This document shows, piece by piece, positions 34,007 through 42,891 of a stretch of DNA of 54,373 nt. The stretch comes from Alphaproteobacteria bacterium (lineage in GTDB: Bacteria > Pseudomonadota > Alphaproteobacteria > UBA9655). Under the pieces are notes generated by a model. It searched no databases, was not told the origin of the DNA, and worked only from the letters and a program-made list of their open reading frames with translations. The stretch spans positions 1-54,373 of the forward strand of contig JACDGE010000009.1 in the NCBI GenBank assembly GCA_013815465.1, given 5' to 3'. The position numbers and the translations under genes were made by a program. Every line of letters begins with the position of its first letter. The stretch's first letter is position 1.

Positions 34007-35371
34007 ATGACAGCAGCAAGAGCAGCAGGGGTTAGAACCCTTTTCCAAAGCGCGCCCCAGGCTTTGAACAAAGTCTTTTACGCAGAGAAAGGCAGCTTTT
34101 CTTATTGGCGAACCCGCATGTTATACGCCACGATTATTGGCTATGCGGCATTTTATCTTGTGCGGCAAAACCTTGCCATGGCTATGCCGGGGATTGGGGA
34201 AGAATTTGGATATTCCAAATATGATTTGGGGTGGATAACATCTGTTTTTTCAATTAGTTATGGTGTCGGAAAACTCGTGAATGGCTATTTTAGTGATCGA
34301 TCGGATGCGCGCTATTTTATGTCAATTGGCCTTTTTCTTTCAGCAATTATCAGCTTTTTAATGGGATTTGGCTCAAGCCTTTTTTTCTTTATTTTATTCA
34401 TGGGATTGAATGGATGCTTTCAGTCCATGGGTTGGCCTGCTTGTGCTCGTCTTATTACCCACTGGTTTAGCCCGATGGAGCTGGGCTCAAAATGGGCGCT
34501 TTGTGCCACCTCGCATCAACTTGGGGCTGTTGCAATATTTGGGATGGGAGGATTTCTTATCGAACACTTTGGATGGCGTTCAGCCTTTATTGTGCCAGCG
34601 TTTGTTTCTATGGGAATAGCATTTTTTTTGTTTAATCGTCTTAGAGATACCCCTAAAGAAGTGGGTCTTCCCCCTGTTGAAGAATACAAAGGGGATGTTA
34701 CTCATTTAGCTGACCTTTATGCCGAGCGCATTACGTTTAAAGAGGTTATCACCACTGTCCTCGCCAACAAGCTTGTATGGTACATGGCCATCGCAAATAT
34801 GTGCCTTTATATTCCACGGATCGGTCTTTTCTTTTGGGCCCCCTTTTTTTTAAAAGAATATAAAGGGGTTACCCTTGTCATTGCGGGCTTGCAGCTCGTT
34901 TCCTTAGAGTTTGCGAGTGTTTTAGGTGGGATTGCCGCCGGATGGGTCTCGGATAAGGTTTTCAATGGGAGGCGAGGGCCAGTTGGAACATTTTGTTTAA
35001 TAGGGAGCGCCATCTTTCTTTATACGTTATTAAAAGTTCCAGCGGGGTATCCGTTTCTCGATACACTCATTCTTATGATTATCGGTTTTTTACTGAACGG
35101 TTCTCAAGTTCTTAATGGGGTGGCAACAGCAGATTTTGCTTCCAAAAGGGCAGTTGGTGTTGCAACAGGAATAACAGGCAGCGTTGCTTATGCAGGTGCA
35201 GCCATCGCGTCGGGTGCTGTGTTTGGAAAGGTTGTTGAAATTTATGGATGGGAGGGAGGGTTTACGGTCTTTATCTTGACTTCTGTCATCGGTGCTTTCT
35301 TCTTCGCTCTCACATGGAACAATAGGGCCAAGGTTCTTGACGAAAGCGCAGAGGGGATCCTTGTTAAATAG
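34007..35371 (+). CDS. Organophosphate:phosphate antiporter (GlpT/UhpT-type MFS)
   Basis: This 454-residue protein has twelve predicted spans. The segments YAAFYLVRQNLAMAMPGI, SISYGVGKLVNGYFSDRSDAR and GCFQSMGWPACARLITHWFS match the OPA family, which exchanges inorganic phosphate for glycerol-3-phosphate or hexose-6-phosphate. Such carriers are common in intracellular bacteria. The exact substrate is not readable, and no two-component regulator is adjacent. Its 3' end overlaps the erpA 3' end by 8 bases, convergently. Confidence 0.85.
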   Translation: MTAARAAGVRTLFQSAPQALNKVFYAEKGSFSYWRTRMLYATIIGYAAFYLVRQNLAMAMPGIGEEFGYSKYDLGWITSVFSISYGVGKLVNGYFSDRSDARYFMSIGLFLSAIISFLMGFGSSLFFFILFMGLNGCFQSMGWPACARLITHWFSPMELGSKWALCATSHQLGAVAIFGMGGFLIEHFGWRSAFIVPAFVSMGIAFFLFNRLRDTPKEVGLPPVEEYKGDVTHLADLYAERITFKEVITTVLANKLVWYMAIANMCLYIPRIGLFFWAPFFLKEYKGVTLVIAGLQLVSLEFASVLGGIAAGWVSDKVFNGRRGPVGTFCLIGSAIFLYTLLKVPAGYPFLDTLILMIIGFLLNGSQVLNGVATADFASKRAVGVATGITGSVAYAGAAIASGAVFGKVVEIYGWEGGFTVFILTSVIGAFFFALTWNNRAKVLDESAEGILVK

Positions 35372-35687
35372 AAAATGAATTCCCACATCCACATGATGTG
35401 CTTGCGTTGGGATTTTTAACAACAAATGACGCCCCAATAAGTTCTTCCACATAATCGATTTGGGCACCCTCCACAAGGGGCAGGGATGCTTCATCAATAA
35501 CAACTTTAACGTTGCGTTCTTCGAAGACAGTGTCATCTTCATTGATCTGGTGATCTAGAGAAAACCCATACTGGAAGCCCGAGCACCCTCCTCCCGAAAT
35601 CATAATGCGAAACATAAGAGGGTCGAGGCTCTTTTCTTCATTGATAAGGCTTAAAATTTTTTGTGCTGCATTTTCTGTGAGTGTCAT
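35364..35687 (-). CDS. erpA: Iron-sulfur cluster insertion protein
   Basis: This 107-residue A-type carrier has the three ligand cysteines in GGGCSGFQYGF and the C-terminal STSCGCGNSF. It passes Fe-S clusters to apoproteins such as isoprenoid-pathway enzymes. In many alphaproteobacteria erpA stands next to dgt and argS; here argS is adjacent and divergent, and dgt is absent. Confidence 0.93.
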   Translation of the reverse strand: MTLTENAAQKILSLINEEKSLDPLMFRIMISGGGCSGFQYGFSLDHQINEDDTVFEERNVKVVIDEASLPLVEGAQIDYVEELIGASFVVKNPNASTSCGCGNSFSI

Positions 35688-35921
35688 TTAATAATCCATA
35701 GTTTAAATTTACTATACTTTATTTTCGAATACGTTTGCAAGAAATTCGTTGGGATGAAGAAAAGGGTCACTTAAGAGGTGATTTGTCTCTTTCTCATGGG
35801 CAGAGAGTGAGTCCCTAAAATCTCGAGAAGGGCGTTTGACTCTCCCAAAACAATCCCCTGTTGGACGAAACCGTCTTCCTGTGCTAGAACTCTTTCAGAA
35901 TATTTCACATATGAGTATAGA

Positions 35922-37666
35922 ATGAATTTTTTCCATCATTACCGCGACAAAATCATTAAGGTTCTTGAAAACCTGGTTCAAAACGGGACGCTTCCTGAGG
36001 GGCTTCCCTTCGAAAAAATTACGACTGAACCGCCTCGAGATTCGAGTCATGGAGATTTATCTACCAATGCTGCCATGATCTTGGCGCGCCTTGCGAATAA
36101 AAACCCTAGGGAACTTGGTGAGCTGATTGGAGAAGAGCTAAAGAGCCTTCCTTTTGTCCAAGAGATTTCTGTGGCAGGGCCTGGGTTTATTAACATCAAG
36201 CTTTCCCCCGAATTTTGGTATCAAGAGCTTTTGATCATTTTAAAGGAAAAGGCTGAATACGGTTCCTCCACGACTGGTCTTGGTGAAAAAATAAATCTTG
36301 AATATGTTTCCGCCAATCCGACAGGTCCCATGCATGCGGGCCATGGACGCGTCGCTGTTGTGGCGGATGTGCTTGCCAATCTTTTGGAGAAAGTGGGATA
36401 TCGGGTCTTACGGGAATATTATGTTAATGATGCAGGAGGGCAGGCGGAAACCCTGGCTAAATCTACCTACCTTCGTTATAGGGAGGCCTTAGGCGAAACT
36501 ATTGGGGACATTCCTGCTGGCTATTATCCGGGTGATTATTTGAAGGTCGTTGGGCAAGCGCTTGCCGAACGAGACGGCCCTAAATGGCTGATGAAAGAAG
36601 AGCAAGAATGGTTAGAGCCCTTTCGTGAGTTTGCGGTTAATGCCATGATGACGATGATTCGTAAGGATTTAGAACTTATCGGGATTATCCATGAGGTCTT
36701 TACTTCGGAAGACGAATTATGTGCAACCGGCGCTGTAACAGATGTCATTGAATTTTTAAAAGAGCGTGGATTTATTTACGACGGGTTTCTCCCCCCCCCC
36801 GGGGGAAAACGCCAGAAGAGTGGGAGTCTCGTCTCCAGCTTCTCTTCCGTTCCACCGAATTTGGAGACGATATGGATCGGTCTCTTCAAAAGGCTGACGG
36901 GTCGTGGACCTATTTTGCGCGAGATATTGCCTATCATTATGATAAATTCCGTCGGGGCTATACCCAAATGATTAATGTCTGGGGGGCGGATCATGTGGGC
37001 ACTGTGAAGCGGGTTACTTCAGCTGTAAAGGCAATTACGGAACAAAAGGGGCACTTGGATGTCATTTTGTGCCAAATCGTGAATTTTATGGAAGGCGGTC
37101 AACCTGTTAAGATGTCAAAACGGGCGGGAACGTTTATTGAAATTCGGGATGTGGTTGAAAAAGTTGGAAAAGATGCTTTTCGCTTTATGATGATTAGCCG
37201 AAAAAGTGATGCCCATCTTGATTTCGACTTTCAAAAAGTGCTTGAAAAAACCAGGGATAATCCCGTTTTTTATATTCAATATGCCCATGCGCGCTGTCAT
37301 TCGGTGATGCGTATGGCAAAAGAGCTTATGCCCCAGGGGGACGAGCCCTCTTGCGACTCCCTTGGCTTGCTTAACGATGAGGATGAATTGCAGCTCATTA
37401 AACTACTTGCAGGCTGGCCGCGTCAGGTTGAGATTGCAGCCCTTGCGCGCGAGCCTCACCGTTTGTGTTATTACCTTTATGAAATCGCTCAGCAATTTCA
37501 TATGCTTTGGAATAAAGGAAAGGACAATGCGCTTCTGCGGTTTATTGTGCCCCAAAATCCCGAACTTACGAAGGCCCGCTTGCTCATGATTCAAGGTATG
37601 GCTCATGTCATTGCATCTGGGTTGCAGCTCTTTGGAGTGACACCCGTTGAGGAGATGAGAGAATGA
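35922..37666 (+). pseudogene. argS: Arginyl-tRNA synthetase, reading frame broken at a C10 run
   Basis: The first part (35922 to about 36790) carries the ArgS N-terminal domain, the HIGH region (NPTGPMHAGHGR) and NDAGGQ. The second frame continues from about 36800 to 37666 with [30 protein letters not shown], the KMSKRAG signature and the DALR anticodon domain. The break is at ten C followed by five G (36791-36805). With eleven C the frame reads [13 protein letters not shown], matching the family's LEPPKGK. ArgS is essential, so this is probably a homopolymer sequencing error or is rescued by slippage; true loss would need a second copy. The 234-base gap upstream has no gene. Confidence 0.9.
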
Positions 37667-38442
37667 ATTTGTCGCCAAAAGATGACGATCGCTTATGGAG
37701 AGAACCGGAAAAAACAAGTTGGTTTCGCTTTCCTCATCCCTTGCGCTATTTCCTTTTTCTGATCTTTCTTATTGGTTTTATGATTGGCTTATGGTATCTG
37801 ATTTCCCCCACCCGAGAATGGTATGAAAAAACCGAAATTCCTCTCATCAAAGCGGATCAAGCACCTTATAAAGTTAAAGCAGAAAGCCAAGGTGTTCCAA
37901 GTGTAAAACATCAAGATAAGTTGGTTTATGGTCGTATTCGTGCAGATCAATCTGAGCCTGTGGCTGAGCATATTCTTCCTGATCCAGAAGCCCCTATGCC
38001 TTTAATTCAAGAAGAAAGTGCCACCCTTAAAATGGTTGATCAATACGCACCAGAAGATGGGGATCCTGACAAAGGCGAAGACGCAATACAGCAAAAGCCT
38101 GAGAAAAAGGAAGAAGTGGTGATTAAGTCTATTGAGGACCTCATTGATGAGGTTCCTGAAGAAAAGGAAATCCCGGAACCTAAAGTTTCAAAAGGTAAGA
38201 CACACATTCAGTTAGCGTCACTCAAAAGTTACGATACGGCCGAAGCTGAATGGGATCGACTTTCAAAGAAGCATGCGGATGTTTTGGGAAAGCTGGAGCG
38301 GACTATTCAAAAGGTTGATTTAGGCGAAGAGCAGGGGATTTACTATCGTCTGCGCACAGGCCCTTTTGATGACGCGCAGAAAGCTAATGAGGCGTGCGCA
38401 GCCCTGAAAGAACGCAAGGTAGAATGTGTTGTGGTACGGTAA
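37663..38442 (+). CDS. SPOR-domain membrane protein
   Basis: The 259 residues have a short cytoplasmic head, one membrane span (about residues 27-46), a long acidic/proline linker and a C-terminal SPOR domain ([33 protein letters not shown]). SPOR domains bind denuded glycan strands at division sites. It starts within the argS stop (ATGA) and precedes nagZ, the usual alphaproteobacterial arrangement. AtpA-style homologues are not involved; this is cell-envelope machinery. Confidence 0.9.
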   Translation: MNLSPKDDDRLWREPEKTSWFRFPHPLRYFLFLIFLIGFMIGLWYLISPTREWYEKTEIPLIKADQAPYKVKAESQGVPSVKHQDKLVYGRIRADQSEPVAEHILPDPEAPMPLIQEESATLKMVDQYAPEDGDPDKGEDAIQQKPEKKEEVVIKSIEDLIDEVPEEKEIPEPKVSKGKTHIQLASLKSYDTAEAEWDRLSKKHADVLGKLERTIQKVDLGEEQGIYYRLRTGPFDDAQKANEACAALKERKVECVVVR

Positions 38443-38484
38443 GGTATACGAAAATCAATAATTAGTATTGGAAAGGCTCCTCCA

Positions 38485-39384
38485 TTGTCAAATAAATCAT
38501 CTCCATCTCCTGTTATTTTTGGGTGTTCGGGCCTTGCCCTGACATCTGAAGAAATAGAATTTTTCCAAGAAAGTCAACCTCTTGGATTTATTTTATTTAA
38601 ACGGAATGTCCAAGATAAAGTTCAGCTCAAGGCTTTAATCGAAGCTTTAAAGGCGACGCTGAAACACACTAATCCTCCCATTTTGATTGATCAGGAAGGG
38701 GGCAGGGTGGCGCGCCTGTCCGACCCTCATTGGTTTCATCCGCCCTCCTCAGCGCAACTCCTGGAGAGGGGTATGAAGGGATTAAAGGAGCGCGTTTATA
38801 AAACCTATACAAAAATCGCCCGGGATTTGGCGGAAGTGGGCATCACTGTTAACTGTGCGCCCCTCTTAGACCTTCATGTGCCAGGGGCAGATGCCATCAT
38901 GGGAGATCGGACCTTTAGTACTAATCCGTTGCTTGTGGCTGAGCTGGGGGCAGTAGCCATTCAAGCCCTCTTAGATGGCGGAATTACTCCCGTCATGAAA
39001 CATATTCCCGGACATGGGGCGGCGACCTGTGACAGCCATGAAGATCTACCTATCGTTGACCTTTCCTATGAAGAGCTCGAGTCACATTTTATGCCCTTTA
39101 GAGCCAATGTCCATTGTCCGTGGGCCATGACGGCCCATATCGTTTATCCTGCTCTAGACCCTTACTCCTGTGCAACCCATTCGTCTATTGTCATTCAGGA
39201 CATCATTCGAGAAACTATTGGCTTCAAAGGTTTTCTTGTGAGCGATGATTTGGGAATGAAGGCCCTAACGGGGTCTTTTGCCCAGCGTGCTGACAGATCT
39301 TTGACAGCTGGTTGTGATGCGGTTTTACATTGTTCTGGAAATATGGTAGAAATGAGGGATGTGATGAAGGGGATAGGTCAGTAA
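38485..39384 (+). CDS. nagZ: beta-N-acetylhexosaminidase NagZ
   Basis: This GH3 enzyme removes N-acetylglucosamine from muropeptides during cell-wall recycling. Motifs: LIDQEGGRVARL, KHIPGHGAATCDSHEDLP (the flexible His/Asp loop) and VSDDLGMKAL (nucleophile Asp). TTG 38485 is the best start, with GAAAGG upstream. At 299 residues it lacks about 30 residues at the C-terminus compared with many homologues, but the barrel looks complete. Confidence 0.93.
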   Translation: MSNKSSPSPVIFGCSGLALTSEEIEFFQESQPLGFILFKRNVQDKVQLKALIEALKATLKHTNPPILIDQEGGRVARLSDPHWFHPPSSAQLLERGMKGLKERVYKTYTKIARDLAEVGITVNCAPLLDLHVPGADAIMGDRTFSTNPLLVAELGAVAIQALLDGGITPVMKHIPGHGAATCDSHEDLPIVDLSYEELESHFMPFRANVHCPWAMTAHIVYPALDPYSCATHSSIVIQDIIRETIGFKGFLVSDDLGMKALTGSFAQRADRSLTAGCDAVLHCSGNMVEMRDVMKGIGQ

Positions 39385-39420
39385 TCTTCAACGTTTGTTA
39401 ATTTAACAAAAGGGTATAAA

Positions 39421-40080
39421 ATGGATCTTCTACTTCGGATTATTACCTTTGGTATTCCGGTTCTCTTGGCTATTACGCTTCATGAGGCCGCCCATGGCTA
39501 TATTGCTCTGCGCTATGGAGATGACACCGCTCAGCGCTTGGGGCGGGTTTCATTAAATCCTCTTAAACATATTGATACTATTGGAACAATTCTGATACCG
39601 GGCTTTTTGCTTTTGATTGGGTCCCCCGTTTTATTTGGTTATGCCAAACCGGTGCCTGTGAATTTTTCCCGTCTAAAAAATCCTCGTATCGATAGTATTT
39701 GCGTTGCTGTCGCTGGGCCCGCAATGAATTTGCTGTTGGCCTTTATTTCCCTTCTTCTCCTGCATTTGGTTGTTTTTTTTCCAGAGGGCATAGAGGAAAT
39801 ATTGAAAAATATGTTGACTCTTTCTACCCTTATCAATGTGACACTTGCGGTCTTTAATATGCTGCCTCTGCTACCACTGGATGGGGGACGCGTAGTGGCG
39901 GGGCTTTTACCCCCCCGATTGCTCGTTCCTTATACACGTCTTGAACCCTATGGGATTTTCATCATTTTAGCAGTTCTTTTGATCCCCCCTCTTTTCGGGC
40001 TCAATGTTATTGGATGGCTTATTTCGCACCCTATTAAACTGATCATCGAATTATTTTCATTTTTAACTGGATTATCCTGA
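39421..40080 (+). CDS. Site-2 protease family membrane metalloprotease (M50)
   Basis: This 219-residue membrane protein has the zinc motif HEAAH (in ITLHEAAHGYIALRYGD) and a second metal-binding motif NMLPLLPLDGGR. It has about five spans and no PDZ domain, so it belongs to the small YwhC/Rip-like group that cuts membrane proteins. It occupies the place where scpA/scpB often stand between nagZ and tatA. Its substrate is unknown. Confidence 0.9.
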   Translation: MDLLLRIITFGIPVLLAITLHEAAHGYIALRYGDDTAQRLGRVSLNPLKHIDTIGTILIPGFLLLIGSPVLFGYAKPVPVNFSRLKNPRIDSICVAVAGPAMNLLLAFISLLLLHLVVFFPEGIEEILKNMLTLSTLINVTLAVFNMLPLLPLDGGRVVAGLLPPRLLVPYTRLEPYGIFIILAVLLIPPLFGLNVIGWLISHPIKLIIELFSFLTGLS

Positions 40081-40130
40081 GCGAGAGGGTATATTAAGAT
40101 ATTCGTTTTAATTGAAGAGGAGAAAATGTA

Positions 40131-40319
40131 ATGGGATTAAGTTTAAGTCATCTTCTTCTAGTACTTGTTGCCGTGTTAATTGTGTTTGGAGCAAGACGGC
40201 TTCCGTCAGTGATGACCGATTTGGCAAAGGGCCTGAAAGCCTTTAAAAATGGCCTTAAAGAGGGGGATGAAACGCCACCCTTGACTATTGATAAATCAAA
40301 ACCTGAGGCCGACCTATGA
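40131..40319 (+). CDS. tatA: Twin-arginine translocase subunit TatA
   Basis: This 62-residue protein has one membrane span, the hinge and [25 protein letters not shown] amphipathic helix typical of TatA, here split in the reading as [10 protein letters not shown] then [16 protein letters not shown] precedes ATG 40131. TatA multimers form the pore for folded proteins. It overlaps tatB by four bases. Confidence 0.92.
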   Translation: MGLSLSHLLLVLVAVLIVFGARRLPSVMTDLAKGLKAFKNGLKEGDETPPLTIDKSKPEADL

Positions 40320-40534
40320 GCCTTGCGGGGTGGGCTGAAATTCTGTGTATTGCCCTTCTTGCTTTTGTGATTATTGGCCCTCAAGATTTACCCAAAGTTC
40401 TTTTTATGCTCGGACGATTTGTTCAGAAGCTCCGACGTCTTTCTGATGATTTTATGGCAGAGTTTGAAGCCATCCATCATCTGGGTGAAGTTGAGGAAGA
40501 GAAGAAAAAACGCTCAAAGAGGCTGGATAGATAA
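40316..40534 (+). CDS. tatB: Twin-arginine translocase subunit TatB (short)
   Basis: This 72-residue protein has a membrane span with [20 protein letters not shown], the TatB pattern, and a short charged tail. TatB is usually longer; the shortened tail is normal in reduced genomes. tatC does not follow: the next gene is unrelated, so tatC must be elsewhere if the pathway works. Confidence 0.85.
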   Translation: MSLAGWAEILCIALLAFVIIGPQDLPKVLFMLGRFVQKLRRLSDDFMAEFEAIHHLGEVEEEKKKRSKRLDR

Positions 40535-40680
40535 AGGATCTCTTAGGGATAAAGAAGTGATCTCTCACAAAATGACCCTTGTTCTCAACAGTAAATCCAG
40601 TTATGTTTGACCAATAAGAGAATCGTGTTGTGTACTAAACGGGCTTCCCGTTCAATAAACATCTTAACAAGGAGGAAAAC

Positions 40681-40917
40681 ATGGGAAAAGGCGAAGACCG
40701 AGACGATATGGAAGAATTTTTTTCAGAAAATAGCATGGAAGCCATTGCTGCCATGTCAGGAATGGTTACGACTCAACAGAATATTGCTCTGAGCCTAACC
40801 ACGCTTGTTTTAGGATACAAGGAAAACAACAATTTCAAAACAGCAGATGCAAAGAAAGAGGTTTTTGACCTCTATGAGGAGGCAAGTGATCTTGTAAGAG
40901 AACAATTGGATATCTAA
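40681..40917 (+). CDS. Small acidic protein of unknown function
   Basis: This 78-residue cytoplasmic protein starts at ATG 40681 after AAGGAGGAAAAC, a strong ribosome site. It is acidic at both ends (GEDRDDMEEFF, LYEEASDLVREQLDI) with a central hydrophobic helix. It has no signal peptide, no Cys and no recognised family. It is followed at once by the long hairpin repeat. Confidence 0.6.
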   Translation: MGKGEDRDDMEEFFSENSMEAIAAMSGMVTTQQNIALSLTTLVLGYKENNNFKTADAKKEVFDLYEEASDLVREQLDI

Positions 40918-40930
40918 GATTTAAGGGAGA

Positions 40931-41092
40931 GTTAATTAAAAAGAGAGATGCACCCCACCTGAGCGTCATCCCCGAGAGCGCAAAGCGCGAGTCGGGGACC
41001 CAGGAAAAAGCTTGCCATGTAACAAATATCTTCTGGGTTCCCGCCTACGGGGGAATGACACTCAGGTGGGGTGCATCTCTCTTTTAATTAAC
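40931..41092. repeat. 162-bp long-hairpin repeat
   Basis: GTTAATTAAAAAGAGAGATG and the 13 following bases (40931-40963) pair with 41061-41092, with one indel over 33 bases. Inside lies a second inverted pair: GCGTCATCCCCGAG...GGGGACCCAGG and CTGGGTTCCCGCC...GGGAATGAC. The inner pair is of the same type as at 44451-44623. It could also act as a terminator for both flanking, convergent genes. Confidence 0.75.
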
Positions 41093-41098
41093 CCAGAC

Positions 41099-41557
41099 CT
41101 AAATCAACTCAGAAAGATAGGCCTTAACTTTTTCGAGATCGACCGCTCCGTTGGTTTGCAAATTTGTCTGAGCACCAATCGAAAAGTTAAATTTATAATA
41201 ATGTCGAAGTTCAAAATAGATCTTTAGACTATTAGGACCAAAACCCCCATAAAGAGCTATGTCATTCAATCCATAATTTAAGAGAATATCTATTTTTTCC
41301 ATAAAAGATGCTTTTGACTCTTTAATTCTTCTTCCTTTACTATTGTCCAATAAAATAAAAGCGTGATATTTTTTAATAAGTTTTCGAAATTTTTCGTCCT
41401 TAACTAGATCAAAATTTTCATTAAACAGCGGGATGTAAGCATGGAATAATTGACAGGCCAATTTTATGGCTGGGTATTGAGGATTGGGCAAATCATTAGG
41501 TTGCAAATATTCTACAAATGGCATTTTCTTATTTATTAAACTAAAGAACTCATTCAC
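41099..41557 (-). CDS. Unknown protein resembling the end of a phosphoribosylanthranilate isomerase-type barrel
   Basis: This 152-residue frame begins at GTG 41557; the AAGGAG upstream is too close, so the start is doubtful and the gene may be truncated. The C-terminus (DIALYGGFGPNSLKIYFEL, FNFSIGAQTN, NGAVDLEKVKAYLSELI) recalls the last strands of TrpF-type barrels: GG-P-E-N, DVSSGVE, KD-KI-F. The catalytic Cys and Asp region is not recognisable. It could be a degraded or repurposed barrel. Function unknown. Confidence 0.45.
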   Translation of the reverse strand: MNEFFSLINKKMPFVEYLQPNDLPNPQYPAIKLACQLFHAYIPLFNENFDLVKDEKFRKLIKKYHAFILLDNSKGRRIKESKASFMEKIDILLNYGLNDIALYGGFGPNSLKIYFELRHYYKFNFSIGAQTNLQTNGAVDLEKVKAYLSELI

Positions 41558-41650
41558 ACTCCTTCTCTACAGGACACAGCCACCATCAAATTAACAAGAG
41601 ATGAACTTGCTGCAGAAGCAAATATAGAGAATAGAGCGGAAAAGGAAACA

Positions 41651-42235
41651 ATGTCTGTACCATCTCTATCAAGTGAAGTGCTCTCCGACTCCCTCATTAC
41701 ATCCAAGCTCAGCAAAAAGAAAACAAGAGGGATTCCCAATCAACATCTGACCTTGTCAAAGAAGGCAATAGAAATCTCAGAACCGTCCTCCTGTACCATC
41801 CAAGAAGAGAATCGGGATAAAGCGAGCGTAGAAAAAGACAAAGAAAGACGCAGCATGTTAAAAGATATTCTGCTAATGCGTTTAGATAATTCAGTCCCTA
41901 AGCACAACATTAAGGCCATGTATGGGAGGGCAGCAAAATTCGTCAAAGGAACTGTTAAAGAGGATGGAAACAAAGTGACTATTAGCTGGGTAAGAGGGGA
42001 AAGGGAACGTTCTGTACTTTTTGAAATGACTCACAATCAAAAGAACGAAAAAGCCTCTGTCTTTAAGGGTTACAAATTAAAAAGAGTTTTGGATGCCTTA
42101 GAACAAACTTATCTCGATGGCTGGGATAAAGAGAATATTATTGCCCATTTAAATGGACGATTCAAGTTGTATAATTTATCGTACGATTGCTTAAAAATTT
42201 TATGGACATCCCCCCAAGAGGATGACAAGAAATAA
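41651..42235 (+). CDS. Hypothetical charged protein
   Basis: This 194-residue protein starts at ATG 41651 after AAAGGAAAC. The first about 75 residues are Ser/Lys/Glu-rich and probably disordered; the rest looks folded, with a KVTISWVRGERERSVLFEM strand pair and helices KGYKLKRVLDALEQTYLDGW. It has no signal peptide or membrane span. It lies just before the ATP synthase operon but resembles none of its genes. Confidence 0.55.
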   Translation: MSVPSLSSEVLSDSLITSKLSKKKTRGIPNQHLTLSKKAIEISEPSSCTIQEENRDKASVEKDKERRSMLKDILLMRLDNSVPKHNIKAMYGRAAKFVKGTVKEDGNKVTISWVRGERERSVLFEMTHNQKNEKASVFKGYKLKRVLDALEQTYLDGWDKENIIAHLNGRFKLYNLSYDCLKILWTSPQEDDKK

Positions 42236-42333
42236 ATTTTAACGAAGAATCTTGTCATATTCACGCCCACCCGTTGTCACTCTGTCTTTCCTATGATAAC
42301 TTAGGATCATGGAATTCAAGGTATATAAAAATT

Positions 42334-42888
42334 GTGTCTAATATAGCGGGAAGATCTCATAAAATTGCAAGACGTTATGGAGGGGTTCTTTTTGAGCTCA
42401 GTCGTAAAAACAAGGCTTTAAACGAGGTCTTGCAGGATCTGAATCTCTTGCGCGCTTGTATCGAGGCAGAGCCTCGCGATTGGTCGCGCGTGGCAAATCC
42501 TTTGCTCCCTCTCTACACGCAACGCAAGATTATGGAAAGTCTGGTGGGTGCTTTAAAATTGGGAAAACTAATGAGAGATTTTCTCATGGTTCTTTGCCAA
42601 AACCGTCGGCTGTCGGATATGAACTTCATCTTGGAAGAATTCCTTGAGCGGGTCAAAAGAGGGGAAGGGATTGTAGAGGGTATTCTCGAGACCCCTGTTG
42701 AACTTTCTGACGAAGAAATGAAAGATTTTCAACAATCTTTAACCTCTAAGCTAGGAGAAAAGATTCATTTGAATCAAAAAATTAACGAAAGCCTTTTAGG
42801 AGGGGTTGTCTTACGTATTGGATCCCTTATGATTGATGGGTCCATAAAGACACGATTAAATAAGCTTAAAACGGTCATGAAAGGGTAA
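42334..42888 (+). CDS. atpH: ATP synthase delta subunit
   Basis: This peripheral-stalk subunit links F1 to the b subunits. The chosen start is GTG 42334 (185 residues, the family length), since the frame from 42274 adds 20 unlikely residues. Features: IARRYGGVLFELS, LLALYTQRKIMESL-like helices, and the conserved C-terminal segment ESLLGGVVLRIGSLMIDGSIKTRL in two visible parts (LGGVVLRIG and DGSIKTRLN). It opens the atpHAGDC operon. Confidence 0.9.
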   Translation: MSNIAGRSHKIARRYGGVLFELSRKNKALNEVLQDLNLLRACIEAEPRDWSRVANPLLPLYTQRKIMESLVGALKLGKLMRDFLMVLCQNRRLSDMNFILEEFLERVKRGEGIVEGILETPVELSDEEMKDFQQSLTSKLGEKIHLNQKINESLLGGVVLRIGSLMIDGSIKTRLNKLKTVMKG

Positions 42889-42891
42889 CAG

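Noticed and set aside
41554-41739. 61-codon minus-strand frame
   Set aside because: It is antisense to the 5' part of the hypothetical gene at 41651 and has no ribosome site.
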